Shown one piece after another: positions 47,554 through 57,371 of a stretch of 64,000 nt of DNA; within the stretch, counting starts at the first letter, position 1, and each line of letters starts with the position of its first letter. Where the stretch lies: contig JAJEKB010020781.1 of the NCBI GenBank assembly GCA_022393335.1, forward strand, positions 181,871-245,870. The letters are read 5' to 3'. Made by a program: the position numbers and the translations under genes. The notes below the pieces were generated by a model, which was not told where the DNA came from, searched no databases, and saw only the letters and a program-made list of their open reading frames with translations. The stretch comes from Macrotrachela quadricornifera. Its lineage: Eukaryota > Rotifera > Eurotatoria > Philodinida > Philodinidae.

Positions 47554-48482
47554 AAATTGCGGTAGTGGGCATCTTTGAACGTCGTCGTGAATGCATATTA
47601 GTTTCAGATGATGCAAATAAAAGAAATAGTATGCATATATGTCAAAATGACGGCTTTCATACCTCACTATTTTACTTCCTATTCTACAATCGATTGTGTA
47701 AGCGTCACTATTTTTATTAGCTAACGTGTCACCTTGACGGCGCAAAATAAACATTCAAAGAAAGTTTGCACACGTATTTCCTTTTATTTCTCAATTTTTT
47801 ATTTCGTAATGTTTCATCATATTATAAGAAATGTGTTAACCAAGATAATGTTTTCTATATTGAAATAAATATAGAGAAAATACATGTATTACATTTCACT
47901 GTTATATTACATAATACATCATTTGTACTTCAATGTGACGATCGTCATTAATAAAAGGTCACTAAATAAGTAGTTTGATCAAAGAAAATTATTTTATTCT
48001 CTTATTGAATATTCGTAAGAGAATTTTTATTCTTATATGAAATTAAAATTAATAAAAGAAACAGTAGATTTCTATTCTTAACTTAATATAATTAAAAACT
48101 ATTAATCTACAATTTTTTTGTCTAACAGCCAAAGTTTGACACTTATAAATTAAGGAACGTTCGAGTTCAAATTCAGTTATTTTTCGTCAATTTATATAAA
48201 GAACTAGAAGTAGGTCAACAAAAGAAATTCTACGGTTTCCTCTGGTAAGTCTGTATACAATAAAATATTGAACAACACAGATTAAATTTCAATCTAATTA
48301 TCTTTGAACTTCTCTTTTATTGTCTTTTTGATTGAAAAAATTTTTCTTATCAAAATAAAGCGTTTCAAATTCTGTATACAACCATATATATCTGGAACGA
48401 AAAACTATTTCAGATATATATAAAACAACACGATGAAAAGTAAAGACATAGAAAAAATGTAAAAACTAACGGGTTAAGTATA
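47554..48482. other. No gene recognised
   Basis: AT-rich spacer upstream of the VWA relic. Confidence 0.4.
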
Positions 48483-48750
48483 AGTAAAACAAAAATATAT
48501 CAAAAGATGCGGGATGAAAAGCTCTATAATTTGCATAACATAACTTGTTTCGTTAGTTGCACTTTTTATTTTTAAAATGGATAAAATTTTGAGTAATCAT
48601 ACCTCAATCGTAAGAGAACGATATAGTTTTTTTTTAATACAAGATAAATTTATTTCATTCAGATTTATCTATTTAGACTTGTTCTTTATAAATTGTGAAA
48701 AATTTCACGCTGCATCTTTTACTATGTTTTGTTCTTTTTAATATGGCAAA
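48483..48750. mobile_element. Small foldback element of the GCTGCATCTT family
   Basis: The left arm has ATCAAAAGATGCGGGATGAA then AAGCTCTATAATTT. The right arm has the inverse form AAATTTCACGCTGCATCTTT. The arms are about 55 bp around a 160-bp centre. The word is shared with the elements at 32604 and 40324. Confidence 0.65.
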
Positions 48751-49124
48751 ATGTAATCTTTCATTATATTCAAAACGTTCATTTTTACAGGTTTCTTTTG
48801 TATGTCTTTACTTTTTATCTTTTACTTTTAAATATATCTGAAACAGCTTTTCGCTACAACTATAGATTGTCTTATACAGAATTTCAGGCGTTATCTTTTA
48901 ATAAGAAAATTTTTTTCTATCAAGGAGATATTAGAAGAAAAGTTGAAAAATATTCAAACTGCAATTTATTCTGTGCCATTAGATAAATGCTTGAAAAAAC
49001 AAAACGAATATAGATATTCGAAAAAATCTGAACTTGAATTGAAACATGGATCATCTAATGTCGATCACCGAATTAAAGTTCAAATTTGGTGCACGACTAA
49101 TTACAAAATAATCTAATATCTTTA
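48751..49124. other. No gene recognised
   Basis: AT-rich sequence between the foldback element and the first Helitron-like end; an 85-codon frame here has no motif. Confidence 0.35.
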
Positions 49125-49531
49125 TCTATATATATAAAGAAGAAAGTTTGTTTGTTAGTTAGGTATTTGCATACGGTACGAGCAAATGCAATGAAATTTT
49201 GCACAGAATATCCTTTCGACCAGAGGAAGGTCATGGAGTAGTTTTCGACTCAAAATTTTCACACTAAGGGGATGTTTGCCCCCTCGTATTGCTACATTTA
49301 CTATGGTAAACGCCTTTTACAGAGAATTTGTGGGTATTTTTGTTTTCTCCATAATTCAAAAACGAAAGTATATAAAAACATGTGCTTTTCCCATTGGTCA
49401 CGCGACATTTTTCGATAATTGAAAGAAAACGAACAGAATGTATAAGATGAAGTGCATCTGTATAATTGAAAATATCCATCGAATGAGAAAAGTAAAAAGT
49501 GAGACAAAATTCCATTATTCATAACTCATAA
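49125..49531 (+). mobile_element. Helitron-like 5' end (incomplete copy)
   Basis: After an A, the sequence TCTATATATATAAAGAAGAA then AGTTTGTTTG resembles the conserved 5' end of animal Helitron/Helentron elements (A|TC, then TATATA and AAAGTTTGT). No matching 3' end appears before the next 5'-like end. Confidence 0.55.
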
Positions 49532-50010
49532 TCTATATTTATAAAGAAGTTGTGTCTGCCTGTCTGTTGTTTTATTTGCATTTGGACACCGCACGAGCTA
49601 GCGGTGCTAGACTCATCATCGGAGACTCTTAGGTCTCGAGGAAGATCGAGGGAGTTGGGCTGAAATTTCATACAGGTTATGATACATTGCAATTTTTCGC
49701 AATCTTTCAAGAATTTCGGAGCATTTGTTGCCATTGATAGAATATTTAGCTCTTAGCGTCACTTTTTTTTGCACTGGGTGCTGGTATAAAGTATGGGAAT
49801 ACGTATGAGCTAAGAGAAAGACAGTCACACCCTGCACTATTTGTTGAATTATCTATTTTAAAAATAAATGTAAGTGTATGCACGGTGGAACATGTAGTAA
49901 TAATAGATGAAAAGGTCTTAAGCAAGCTTTCTATACATCTTCTGTCATTTTCTGACATAGTGAGTTTTTAGGATGCAGATTTCCCGAACAACGCCCGGTA
50001 CAACTGCTAG
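49532..50010 (+). mobile_element. Short non-autonomous Helitron-like element
   Basis: It begins A|TCTATATTTATAAAGAAGTT and ends with an ACGCCCGGTACAACTGCTAG|T-type 3' end, with CCCGAACAACGCCCGG as a degenerate terminal hairpin. A|TC...CTAG|T fits Helitron insertion between A and T. At 479 bp it has no Rep/helicase coding capacity. Confidence 0.65.
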
Positions 50011-50452
50011 TTCGAAATAAACAAGAAGAAAAGTATATGTAGTAAATATATTTATATCATCTGATCAAATGAAAAAAGCTCTGTTCATCAAATAGTGTAT
50101 GAATTCATTGCAGAAACAGTTTTTATCTTTTATATATGCATTTTCTTATCTGTATTATATAATTTATTCTAAAATAAGAAATTTTAGTAAAGATAAAAAC
50201 AAGAATTTAATGCTATCTAGTAATTAACCGTTAAAATAACAAATTCTAAAAATAATATCTTAAACATCTGTATGACTTTCTTATCTCATCATACAAAAAT
50301 AGTAATCCATTAGTTTATTCAAGTTGATAATTTCTATTGACATATAATTTTTTTTTATTTTATTTCTATATACAAAATATGAATCCAAGTAGAAAATAAT
50401 ATGTTTACCAAAAGAAAAAAAAAAGGACGAGATTATATTACAGATATTTAAG
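50011..50452. other. No gene; 3' side of the receptor gene
   Basis: AT-rich sequence containing the 3' UTR of the minus-strand receptor gene. Confidence 0.4.
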
Positions 50453-51471
50453 TTATGTTGCTGGTGTCACTTGATTGAGATTGATTGTTGGTTGTCTCCA
50501 TTGATTAATATGAATCTTAGAGAGTACATAAATCAATTGTCTACGAAAACGTTCAGATGCACAAATATATATGTAAAATGGACTCTAAAATTATACAATA
50601 AAAAAAAACTGAAATCAATTCATTTGAAACTTACTGCAAAATAAAGATAATAAATAATAAGAGTAACAGTTACAACGAAATCAAATTTTGCTCGAATAAT
50701 GGGATCATTAATAAAATTTTTGTTTATTGAAACAGCACTCATAATAGGAAATGGTAATAGAGTAAAAATATTGACGATAACCTGTACTAAGACCATAACC
50801 GTTAATTGTTTCTCTAATTCATGTCGAGCAATTGGTACTGTACGATGAGCTAATTGTCGTACATTGCGATACGCCTTCCAACCAAATAAAGCTGTTATAA
50901 TAACGGGTAAAAAACCTGAGAAAACAAGCAAAATTATATAGTTTCGATATTGAACAAAAATAAAATTTGTAATAGCACAAGTAATTGTTTTTGTAATAGA
51001 TGATTGAATATGATTATAATATATTGGATATGGAATTCCATGTAAAATCCAAATAATAATATTTATTATAACTAAACGTCGAGCCAATTTAATATTACAA
51101 AATTGTTGCCAACGAACATATGAACAAGTAGCACAATATTGATCGAATGTTGCTAATGAAAAACATGTCAGTGAAGTTATTAAACATATTTGAGAGCAAT
51201 ATTGACGAAATTTACAATAGAATAATGATGTTTCTGTTCCATCAATTCCAATTAGAGCAATCATTATACGTGAAAGAAGACCAGTCAATAACTGACCAAC
51301 ATTAAGAATTGACATAATAGTTAAATAAAATGCACATGAATTTTGTCGAAATGTTCGAAGACTAACAAATACAAGTAGATTTAAAAATCCTCCTATTACA
51401 CCAGTAATAAAAATTGGTATTCCACCATAGATGATTACTAAGTTTGTAGCATCAACAAACGATGTAGACAT
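50453..51471 (-). CDS. Rhodopsin-class G-protein-coupled receptor, two exons
   Basis: Exon 1 (51471-50635) and exon 2 (50584-50453) join across a 50-nt intron (GTAAGT..TTTTAG, phase 0) to give 322 residues. TM1 is GVIGGFLNLLVFVSL with the conserved Asn. The TM3 end reads SLATFDQYCAT, a DRY variant (DQY). TM5 has FSGFLPVIITALFGW and TM6 has LPFPIMSAV. TM7 spans the splice: IIYYLYFA then SPFYIYICASERFRRQL, where SPFYIY stands for NPxxY and is followed by the usual helix 8. Without the splice the receptor would lose TM7's end and its tail, which supports the model. It is an orphan peptide-receptor type; ligand unknown. Confidence 0.88.
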
Positions 51472-51610
51472 ATTTCACTCTTAAAATGAATCTATTTTAT
51501 CAATTTGTTGTTAGGAAAAAATACAACAGCGTTTATTCAACCATTAATTTTTGGTCTAATAAGTAATTATGTAGTCATTATTTTTCTTTTATAATTGAAA
51601 TTATGGTATT

Positions 51611-52300
51611 GTCAAGAAATTCGGAAAAAATAAATCCGGAAAAAAATAATCCGGAAAAAGAAAAATGCGGAAGAAGAAAAATCTCGAGAAACAAGAATCA
51701 GGAAAAGAATTTATTCCTAGTTTATTAATCACAGTAGACACAACAAGTAGAAAGAATAAAGATATGAGAAAGAATTTAAGAAAACGTTGATTTCTTTGAA
51801 TCTACCAATAGTGAGAGTCCGTCGAGTAGCTCGGCACTATCTATATCGCTTTTGTAGAAGCGAGTATTCAAATTATCGATTTATTTCTGCATGGTCAACG
51901 TCCTTAGAGCTTTCTTCTGTTGCAAGCAAGCGATGAACATCCACATCTTAGGATGAGTTTTGTTCAAGCGCTTGCTGAAACAATTGTTCCACCATGAACG
52001 AGAGAAAGGAAATGCTTCTCGTCAAAAGATTTCATGAAAGTAAAAGGGAGAATTGGTCACGCTCAGTTGGAAACGAGAGCGAGAAAGCGGATAACACAAA
52101 GAAAACCAAGGATGCGTGAACATAAAGCATATAGGTAGCTGTTCCTTCCACCTCTATGAAAGACAGAGCAGCGAACACATAGATAACTGTTCCTTTGACC
52201 TCTATCAAAAGACATAAAAAAAAGAAAAAACGTATCAATATGTTTTATTTCTTTTCCAAATTTCTTCTTCTCTAGATTTCATCTTTCCGGATTTCTTGAC
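51611..52300. mobile_element. CCGGAAAA repeat element with inverted ends
   Basis: The left end TGTCAAGAAATTCGGAAAAA and the right end TCCGGATTTCTTGACA are inverses. TAT is present at both edges as a possible target duplication. The left part carries 5-6 CCGGAAAAA-type units. The right part (ACGTATCAATATG and the AACTGTTCCTTTGACCTC words) matches the copy at 41914 in the opposite orientation. It is 690 bp with no transposase frame. Confidence 0.7.
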
Positions 52301-53949
52301 ATATTCGAAATTATTTATATAAACTCAAAAAATTTAACAGAGTGATTAAGATATAGATATATTAGGATCAAATATCATTTTGTTTTTTGCCACAATTTTA
52401 TGCTTGTGATCAAATATTTACCTCATATTTAAATTAAATTAGTGACTTGTAGACATTTTTTTGTGTGAGAAATTATCGTATTTATCATCGTATAGATGAT
52501 GAAATTAAAAATGTTTGAATCTCAAAATGTTTTTCATCAATAATTGGCTAATTATTTATTAATATGATTTATAATTCTTGTTTATTGAAACAAATTAAGT
52601 TTTTATTGACTTGATGTGATCTCTTACGGGAACATATATCTGTTCAAGTTAAATATGTTCGCGTGTTCAAAAGTATTTATACGCTTGATGTTTTCCAGTT
52701 CACTGAAATAATATCTGTTTTTTATGTTGACTAAAAAAACTATTGTGTTAAAAAATAGTTTGACATTTAGCACAATAATGATATACCTTAATATGGGTAT
52801 GAGAAAAATGTTTCGAATTTCCAAGCCATTTTATTTAAAAAAGTTTTTATCAAAAAAAACCAAATACCGTTTGAAGTGGTCCACTTTAAGTTCTGATGAT
52901 TGTGCTATTGGATACGTAATACATCTACAAATTATTCGTAATTTGAGATCATTTTTAGATATGATTGAATAGAATTAGTCAAGTTTTGCACGAATATTTC
53001 CATTTTGAGTTTTCCAAATGATATTTTATTAACAAAACTTGATTAAAAACGTCTTAAAAGCCCATTGAAACTATAGATTCTGTAAAACTCTCTAGTATTT
53101 TTTAATGAAAGTCTAATTTAAATTCATTATAAAAAGGTTATTTCAAAGTTCAAAAATAAATATTCTTATAGAACTCGATCAATAATATCTAACCATGTCT
53201 TAAAAAATTAGTAATGTGGAAAATCGGAATAGCTGCGGAATTCATAGAGTTTTTGAAAAATTCTATAGGTTCAGTATATTTCTCACGAATTGCAACAGTT
53301 TCGAAAAGAAACCTATTAAAATGTATTAGGTTGAGGGAAAAGTTCGTGCGCCGTGTTAAAATATACATTAAAATGTGTTGAATTACTTCTGTGAATAAAG
53401 TTTCACTCAAAATAAACTGAAATCGAAGACGTTTAATTCTATCTGATTTACTGGGCATTCATAAGGATTTTTCAGAATAGGAAAATTAGATTAGCGTCGT
53501 ACCATGAAATTCAATCAGATTCTAAGTGTTGATACCATTTCCGGATGTTCATAATCAAAAAAAGTGCGCTGAAAATTCTAGTTCAAAGCTTCAATTTCGC
53601 TATTAGTGATTATGCAAATGGGATACTTCACCATGCTGAATTGATCGGAAATGCTGATGAATAGCAAGTGTATAGTTAGGAAGTATCCAAAAAGTTCTCA
53701 TTCCATTCGTATTTTGCCTCAATTTTTTAACTTTTTGAGAAATGAAAAACACTTAGTACGCATACACGTTTTGTCAAGTACTCCACGGTACATCTTTTGA
53801 ATACAAACCAGATAGTTTGAACTTTTTGAAGTTGATTATCAAAACCCGTCGCCTAAATATGTTCATTTTAAATTTGCACAGATTCGATAGATAGCAAAGT
53901 TTGTTCATGACTTTTGTCCTTATCACATCTGGGATTACATTTACGATTA
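52301..53949. other. No gene; possible lone mariner end
   Basis: AT-rich spacer. TTAGGTTGAGGGAAAAGTTC at about 53324 resembles a mariner terminal repeat (TTAGGTTG..AAAAGTTCGT), but no inverse partner was found. Short open frames show no motif. Confidence 0.35.
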
Positions 53950-53950
53950 A

Positions 53951-54360
53951 TTGTTTTCTTCATCATCGGACAAATATCAGGTCAATTTTAATTCTAACAC
54001 AGTATTTATTGATATCTCTAACACCTTGTATTGTTCTCATGATGGGAATTATAAAGTGATAAAAATACTCTTGAATGATGCTTCGAATAGAATAGAATTG
54101 CCACCGGTGATGGTATTGGAGAATCGGAGTCATACAGATTTCATTGGGCAAACGGAATTATCGTTAATACTAATCTGAATCTATATGTAACTGATTGTAG
54201 AAATGACAGAATTTAGCTCTTTCAATCGTAACAATTGAATGGGACAACAGTTTTTGAAAATGGAGCTCTAGAAACGATTTTATTGGATTGTCCAAGTGGA
54301 AATATCCTCAATGGCGATGATTATTTATTTATTTATTGTTGACACGGATAATCATCGTTC
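53951..54360 (+). pseudogene. NHL-repeat (beta-propeller) gene relic
   Basis: The first frame reads NTVFIDISNTLYCSHDGNYK then VIKILLND, the typical start of the large bdelloid NHL family. After a frame change come TNLNLYVTDCRNDRI, a stop, QLNGTTVFENGALETILLDC and DDYLFIVDTDNHR, each a recognisable NHL blade. At least two frameshifts and a stop break it. NHL proteins form six-bladed propellers that bind proteins or ligands. Confidence 0.65.
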
Positions 54361-55300
54361 CATAAATAATGTCACAATATCCATTCAAGTTGAAAGTGTC
54401 AATGTTGCATCTTATCAAACATCTATTAATAACTGGCAAGTTGATATTTTATATAATATATCAATTTCGTTAATAATTCCTAATGAAGAAATACAAGTTT
54501 ACTAGCCAAAAAAAATTCCCAAAGCAAAAGATGATTATCGAAAGTTATATGTTGATACAGTAATGAATGCTGTAAAGGAAATTGATAAAGGTAATAATCG
54601 ACACCATCACCTTCGAATGAATTAGAATCAATAAAGGAAAATTATATAGCAACAAATTTTGAAGATCTATTATATGGTAATTTAATCGATTATAGGTTTT
54701 TTATGTACGATTTTGAAAATTTTTTTTGGATGATGTTTATTTTTATAGTTTTAATCATGATTCTTAGGATTCAATAACGTATCCAATAACTCGTTTTTTA
54801 TCTAAAACAACTATGAATTTATTACCTAGTCTTTATGTATGGCGGCAAGTTATACAAAATATTACTAATTTACAGTGTGGAAGTCTTTTTTTTAAATATT
54901 GAAAACATGATAATAAAGTAAATAACGTGCAGTATGTAAATTATGGTTTTAATCTTCTTGATCAATAAAAATGATCTCTTTGGAGGTATCAAATCAATAA
55001 TGAATGATTCATCATAAAATTTTCATTTATCAATTGATATGATTGATTTACAAGCAAGTCAAGGGCAAATCTCTATTCTATTCTATTCTATTTTTATTGT
55101 TTCTTCTCTTTAGCCATACAATAGGTCTTATGTATTGGCAACTAAATGATACTTGGCAAGCACCAACTTCATCAACAATTCAATATGGATTAAAATGAAA
55201 AACGGATCATTATTGTTTTTAACATATATATAAACCTGTTTATCCATTAGTTAATCTTACACCTTATCTAGCGAATATAACTGATGAAAATACTTGAATA
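54361..55300 (+). pseudogene. Beta-mannosidase-like (GH2) relic
   Basis: Pieces in order on one strand: DDYRKLYVDTVMNAVKEID, then PSPSNELESIKENYIATNF, then ITRFLSEYGFQSLPS-like sequence in broken frame, then GLMYWQLNDTWQAPTSSTIQ with YGLK and PVYPLVNLTPYLAN. The WQLNDxWQAP block and the R-DDY-LY-DT block are hallmarks of beta-mannosidase, which trims beta-mannose from N-glycan fragments in lysosomes. Stops and frame changes occur in each piece. The first segment (54361-54505) is joined directly to the end of the NHL relic. Confidence 0.6.
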
Positions 55301-55308
55301 TTATTTTA

Positions 55309-55332
55309 TGAGGGTGTGAGGGTGAGGGTGAG
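55309..55332. repeat. G-rich GTGAGGGTGAGGG repeat
   Basis: TGAGGGTGTGAGGGTGAGGG continues with TGAG. The same words occur at 59360-59380, and the C-rich inverse type at 58845-58859. They look like short interstitial telomere-like or G-quadruplex-prone tracts. Confidence 0.5.
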
Positions 55333-56082
55333 TCAAATGATTTTTTTTTCTATTATTCTGTAATTAATCGAGTCATGCAGTCAACTGTCTTTGTGATCTA
55401 TTGTTTATTTATAAATGTTGCATTAACATGATGAGTTTCGGGAAAAGCAATACATTCAATTTCCTCAATAATTCTCTATTGTCCAATATTATAAGTACCA
55501 GCCATGGTACTTTCATTTGATATAAAGTTAATTATTTACTCTATTTGAAATTGTAAAGATAGCCCTCCTAGAATAATATTATTTCCAACCTAGTACTCCG
55601 AAAACAAAGGGAACCTTTCAGAATATACGAATTTGGTTGAATTTCGTAGGGTAATAGAATTTTAGTATCAATCTTTGTGTTGATTTGAAGCTATACTTGC
55701 AGCAATTAGTATTTTTGTACGAGTAAATATTGAATATTCGTATATTAGATTAAGATGACCTATTATATTTAGACATGTAGTACAAAATACTAAAGTGTTT
55801 ACATTGGTTCCAAGGTAATCTCATTAGTTTTCTTCTAGATGAATGTTTTCTATTGAATGAAACGATAAAATATGTGTTATAAATGGTGTATTATTATATT
55901 CCTTATTTTTTTATCATTTGCTTTCATTATGAATTGCTCTTGACACAAGAATCATGTATAATGAATAAGCATTTTGCGTTCTTTCAAAGCATTATTAATA
56001 GAAAAATCGAAATATAAAATCATTCGATTCGATACTATAGAGCACATTCACAAACACATCAACTACAACGTGGCATACTATA
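55333..56082. other. No gene recognised
   Basis: AT-rich spacer upstream of the Tubby/LURP-like gene. Confidence 0.4.
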
Positions 56083-56685
56083 ATGTCAATTAGTTTCATT
56101 GCTTTTAGTTTACTACTTTTGACAAGTATATGTGCCTGTGCCGATACAAAAAATGTAATTCAATCTTATATTATTCAAAAAGATCTTTTTAGTGTAGCTA
56201 AAGCTGGAGAATTTTCAATATATGATCCTACAGGAAAAGAACTTCAATATCGTCTTAATTCTCGATATTCAATCCTGCAGAATGTTGAACTTACTACTCA
56301 TCCATCGAGACAAGTTATTGCTAAATTGAACAAAAAATTTCACTTGCTTTTCTATAAAGGAATAATTTCTATTTTGGATTCTCGTACCAATCAATGGATA
56401 GATGGAACAATTCGTGAAAAATTCATTGGTCACTTCATCATTGAATGGAATGGACAACGTGTGAAAATGATATTTCCATTTCCTACTTGGACTGTCGAAT
56501 TTCGCGATGACAAAGATGGAACTCTCTTAGCTTCATATGACAAGAAACTTATTTCCTTAGTTTGGGCAAATAAATATGAATTAAAAGTATATTCCGATAA
56601 GTTACCTCATGCAATCTATTTTCTTGGACTCGCTGCTAGAGATCACAAGATGACACAAATGAACAATAAAAATGGCAAAAAATGA
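56083..56685 (+). CDS. Secreted Tubby-C-like (LURP-one-related) protein
   Basis: An intronless frame of 200 residues starting at ATG. Residues 1-20 form a signal peptide (MSISFIAFSLLLLTSICACA). The mature part reads YIIQKDLFSVAKAGEFSIYD, PTGKELQYRLNS, a central strand with FHLLFYKGIISILDS, and WTVEFRDDKDGTLLASYDKK near the end. These alternating strands follow the order of the LURP-one-related and scramblase-like Tubby-C fold, a 12-strand barrel around one helix (here about YFLGLAARDH). Intracellular members bind lipids or act in defence; a secreted form is unusual. The fold assignment is by pattern only. Confidence 0.7.
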   Translation: MSISFIAFSLLLLTSICACADTKNVIQSYIIQKDLFSVAKAGEFSIYDPTGKELQYRLNSRYSILQNVELTTHPSRQVIAKLNKKFHLLFYKGIISILDSRTNQWIDGTIREKFIGHFIIEWNGQRVKMIFPFPTWTVEFRDDKDGTLLASYDKKLISLVWANKYELKVYSDKLPHAIYFLGLAARDHKMTQMNNKNGKK

Positions 56686-57371
56686 TACATATACACTTCA
56701 TGCATTTTTGCTTTACTTTCATATAAACTTTCTTATTTAGTTAATCAGTTGCTGTCATAACAAATAAATGAATCAATAATCTTATTAATTTGCTCATATA
56801 TACATTGATTATTATGAGAGATATTTTAAAAAATATGAAAGACAATATATCCAGTGTTGCTAATTTCCTAAAAACTTTTCTTTTATGTATACCTAAATAT
56901 GCTTCCACACATATTCCTTACTTTAGAGCATAGAACTTCAACAAGGAACTACTAAAGAAAGTGCTCAAAGCTGTTTTTTAAATTATTTAAAATCATAATT
57001 TGTTAATTAATTCTGGTAGTAGTTTGAATTGTTGCGACATATGTTCTAATCCATTATATCGGCGAATGACGAATGCACAAGAAAAATTTTAAAAATGAAT
57101 GATAAGAAAGGTGAATAATAAAAAAACGTGGCAAATTGTTAGAAAGAATAAATGAAAACAGCTTTTAGTCGTTCTGTCGGCCAATTTTCTTGGATATGTG
57201 AATAACAGTCTGCCATATCAACATGTAGTCAATATTTAACTTAGATAAAAATAATATGAAAGTTCGACAGTGACTTTCACTAATTCTTGACATAAATAAA
57301 AGAAAAAAAACACTATTATCCTTTAAATCTTGCAAGAGATTACATTTTGGATTGAAAGATTCATTACAAAG
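56686..57371. other. No gene recognised
   Basis: AT-rich spacer holding the 3' UTR of the previous gene and the 5' region of the glycoprotein gene. Confidence 0.4.
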
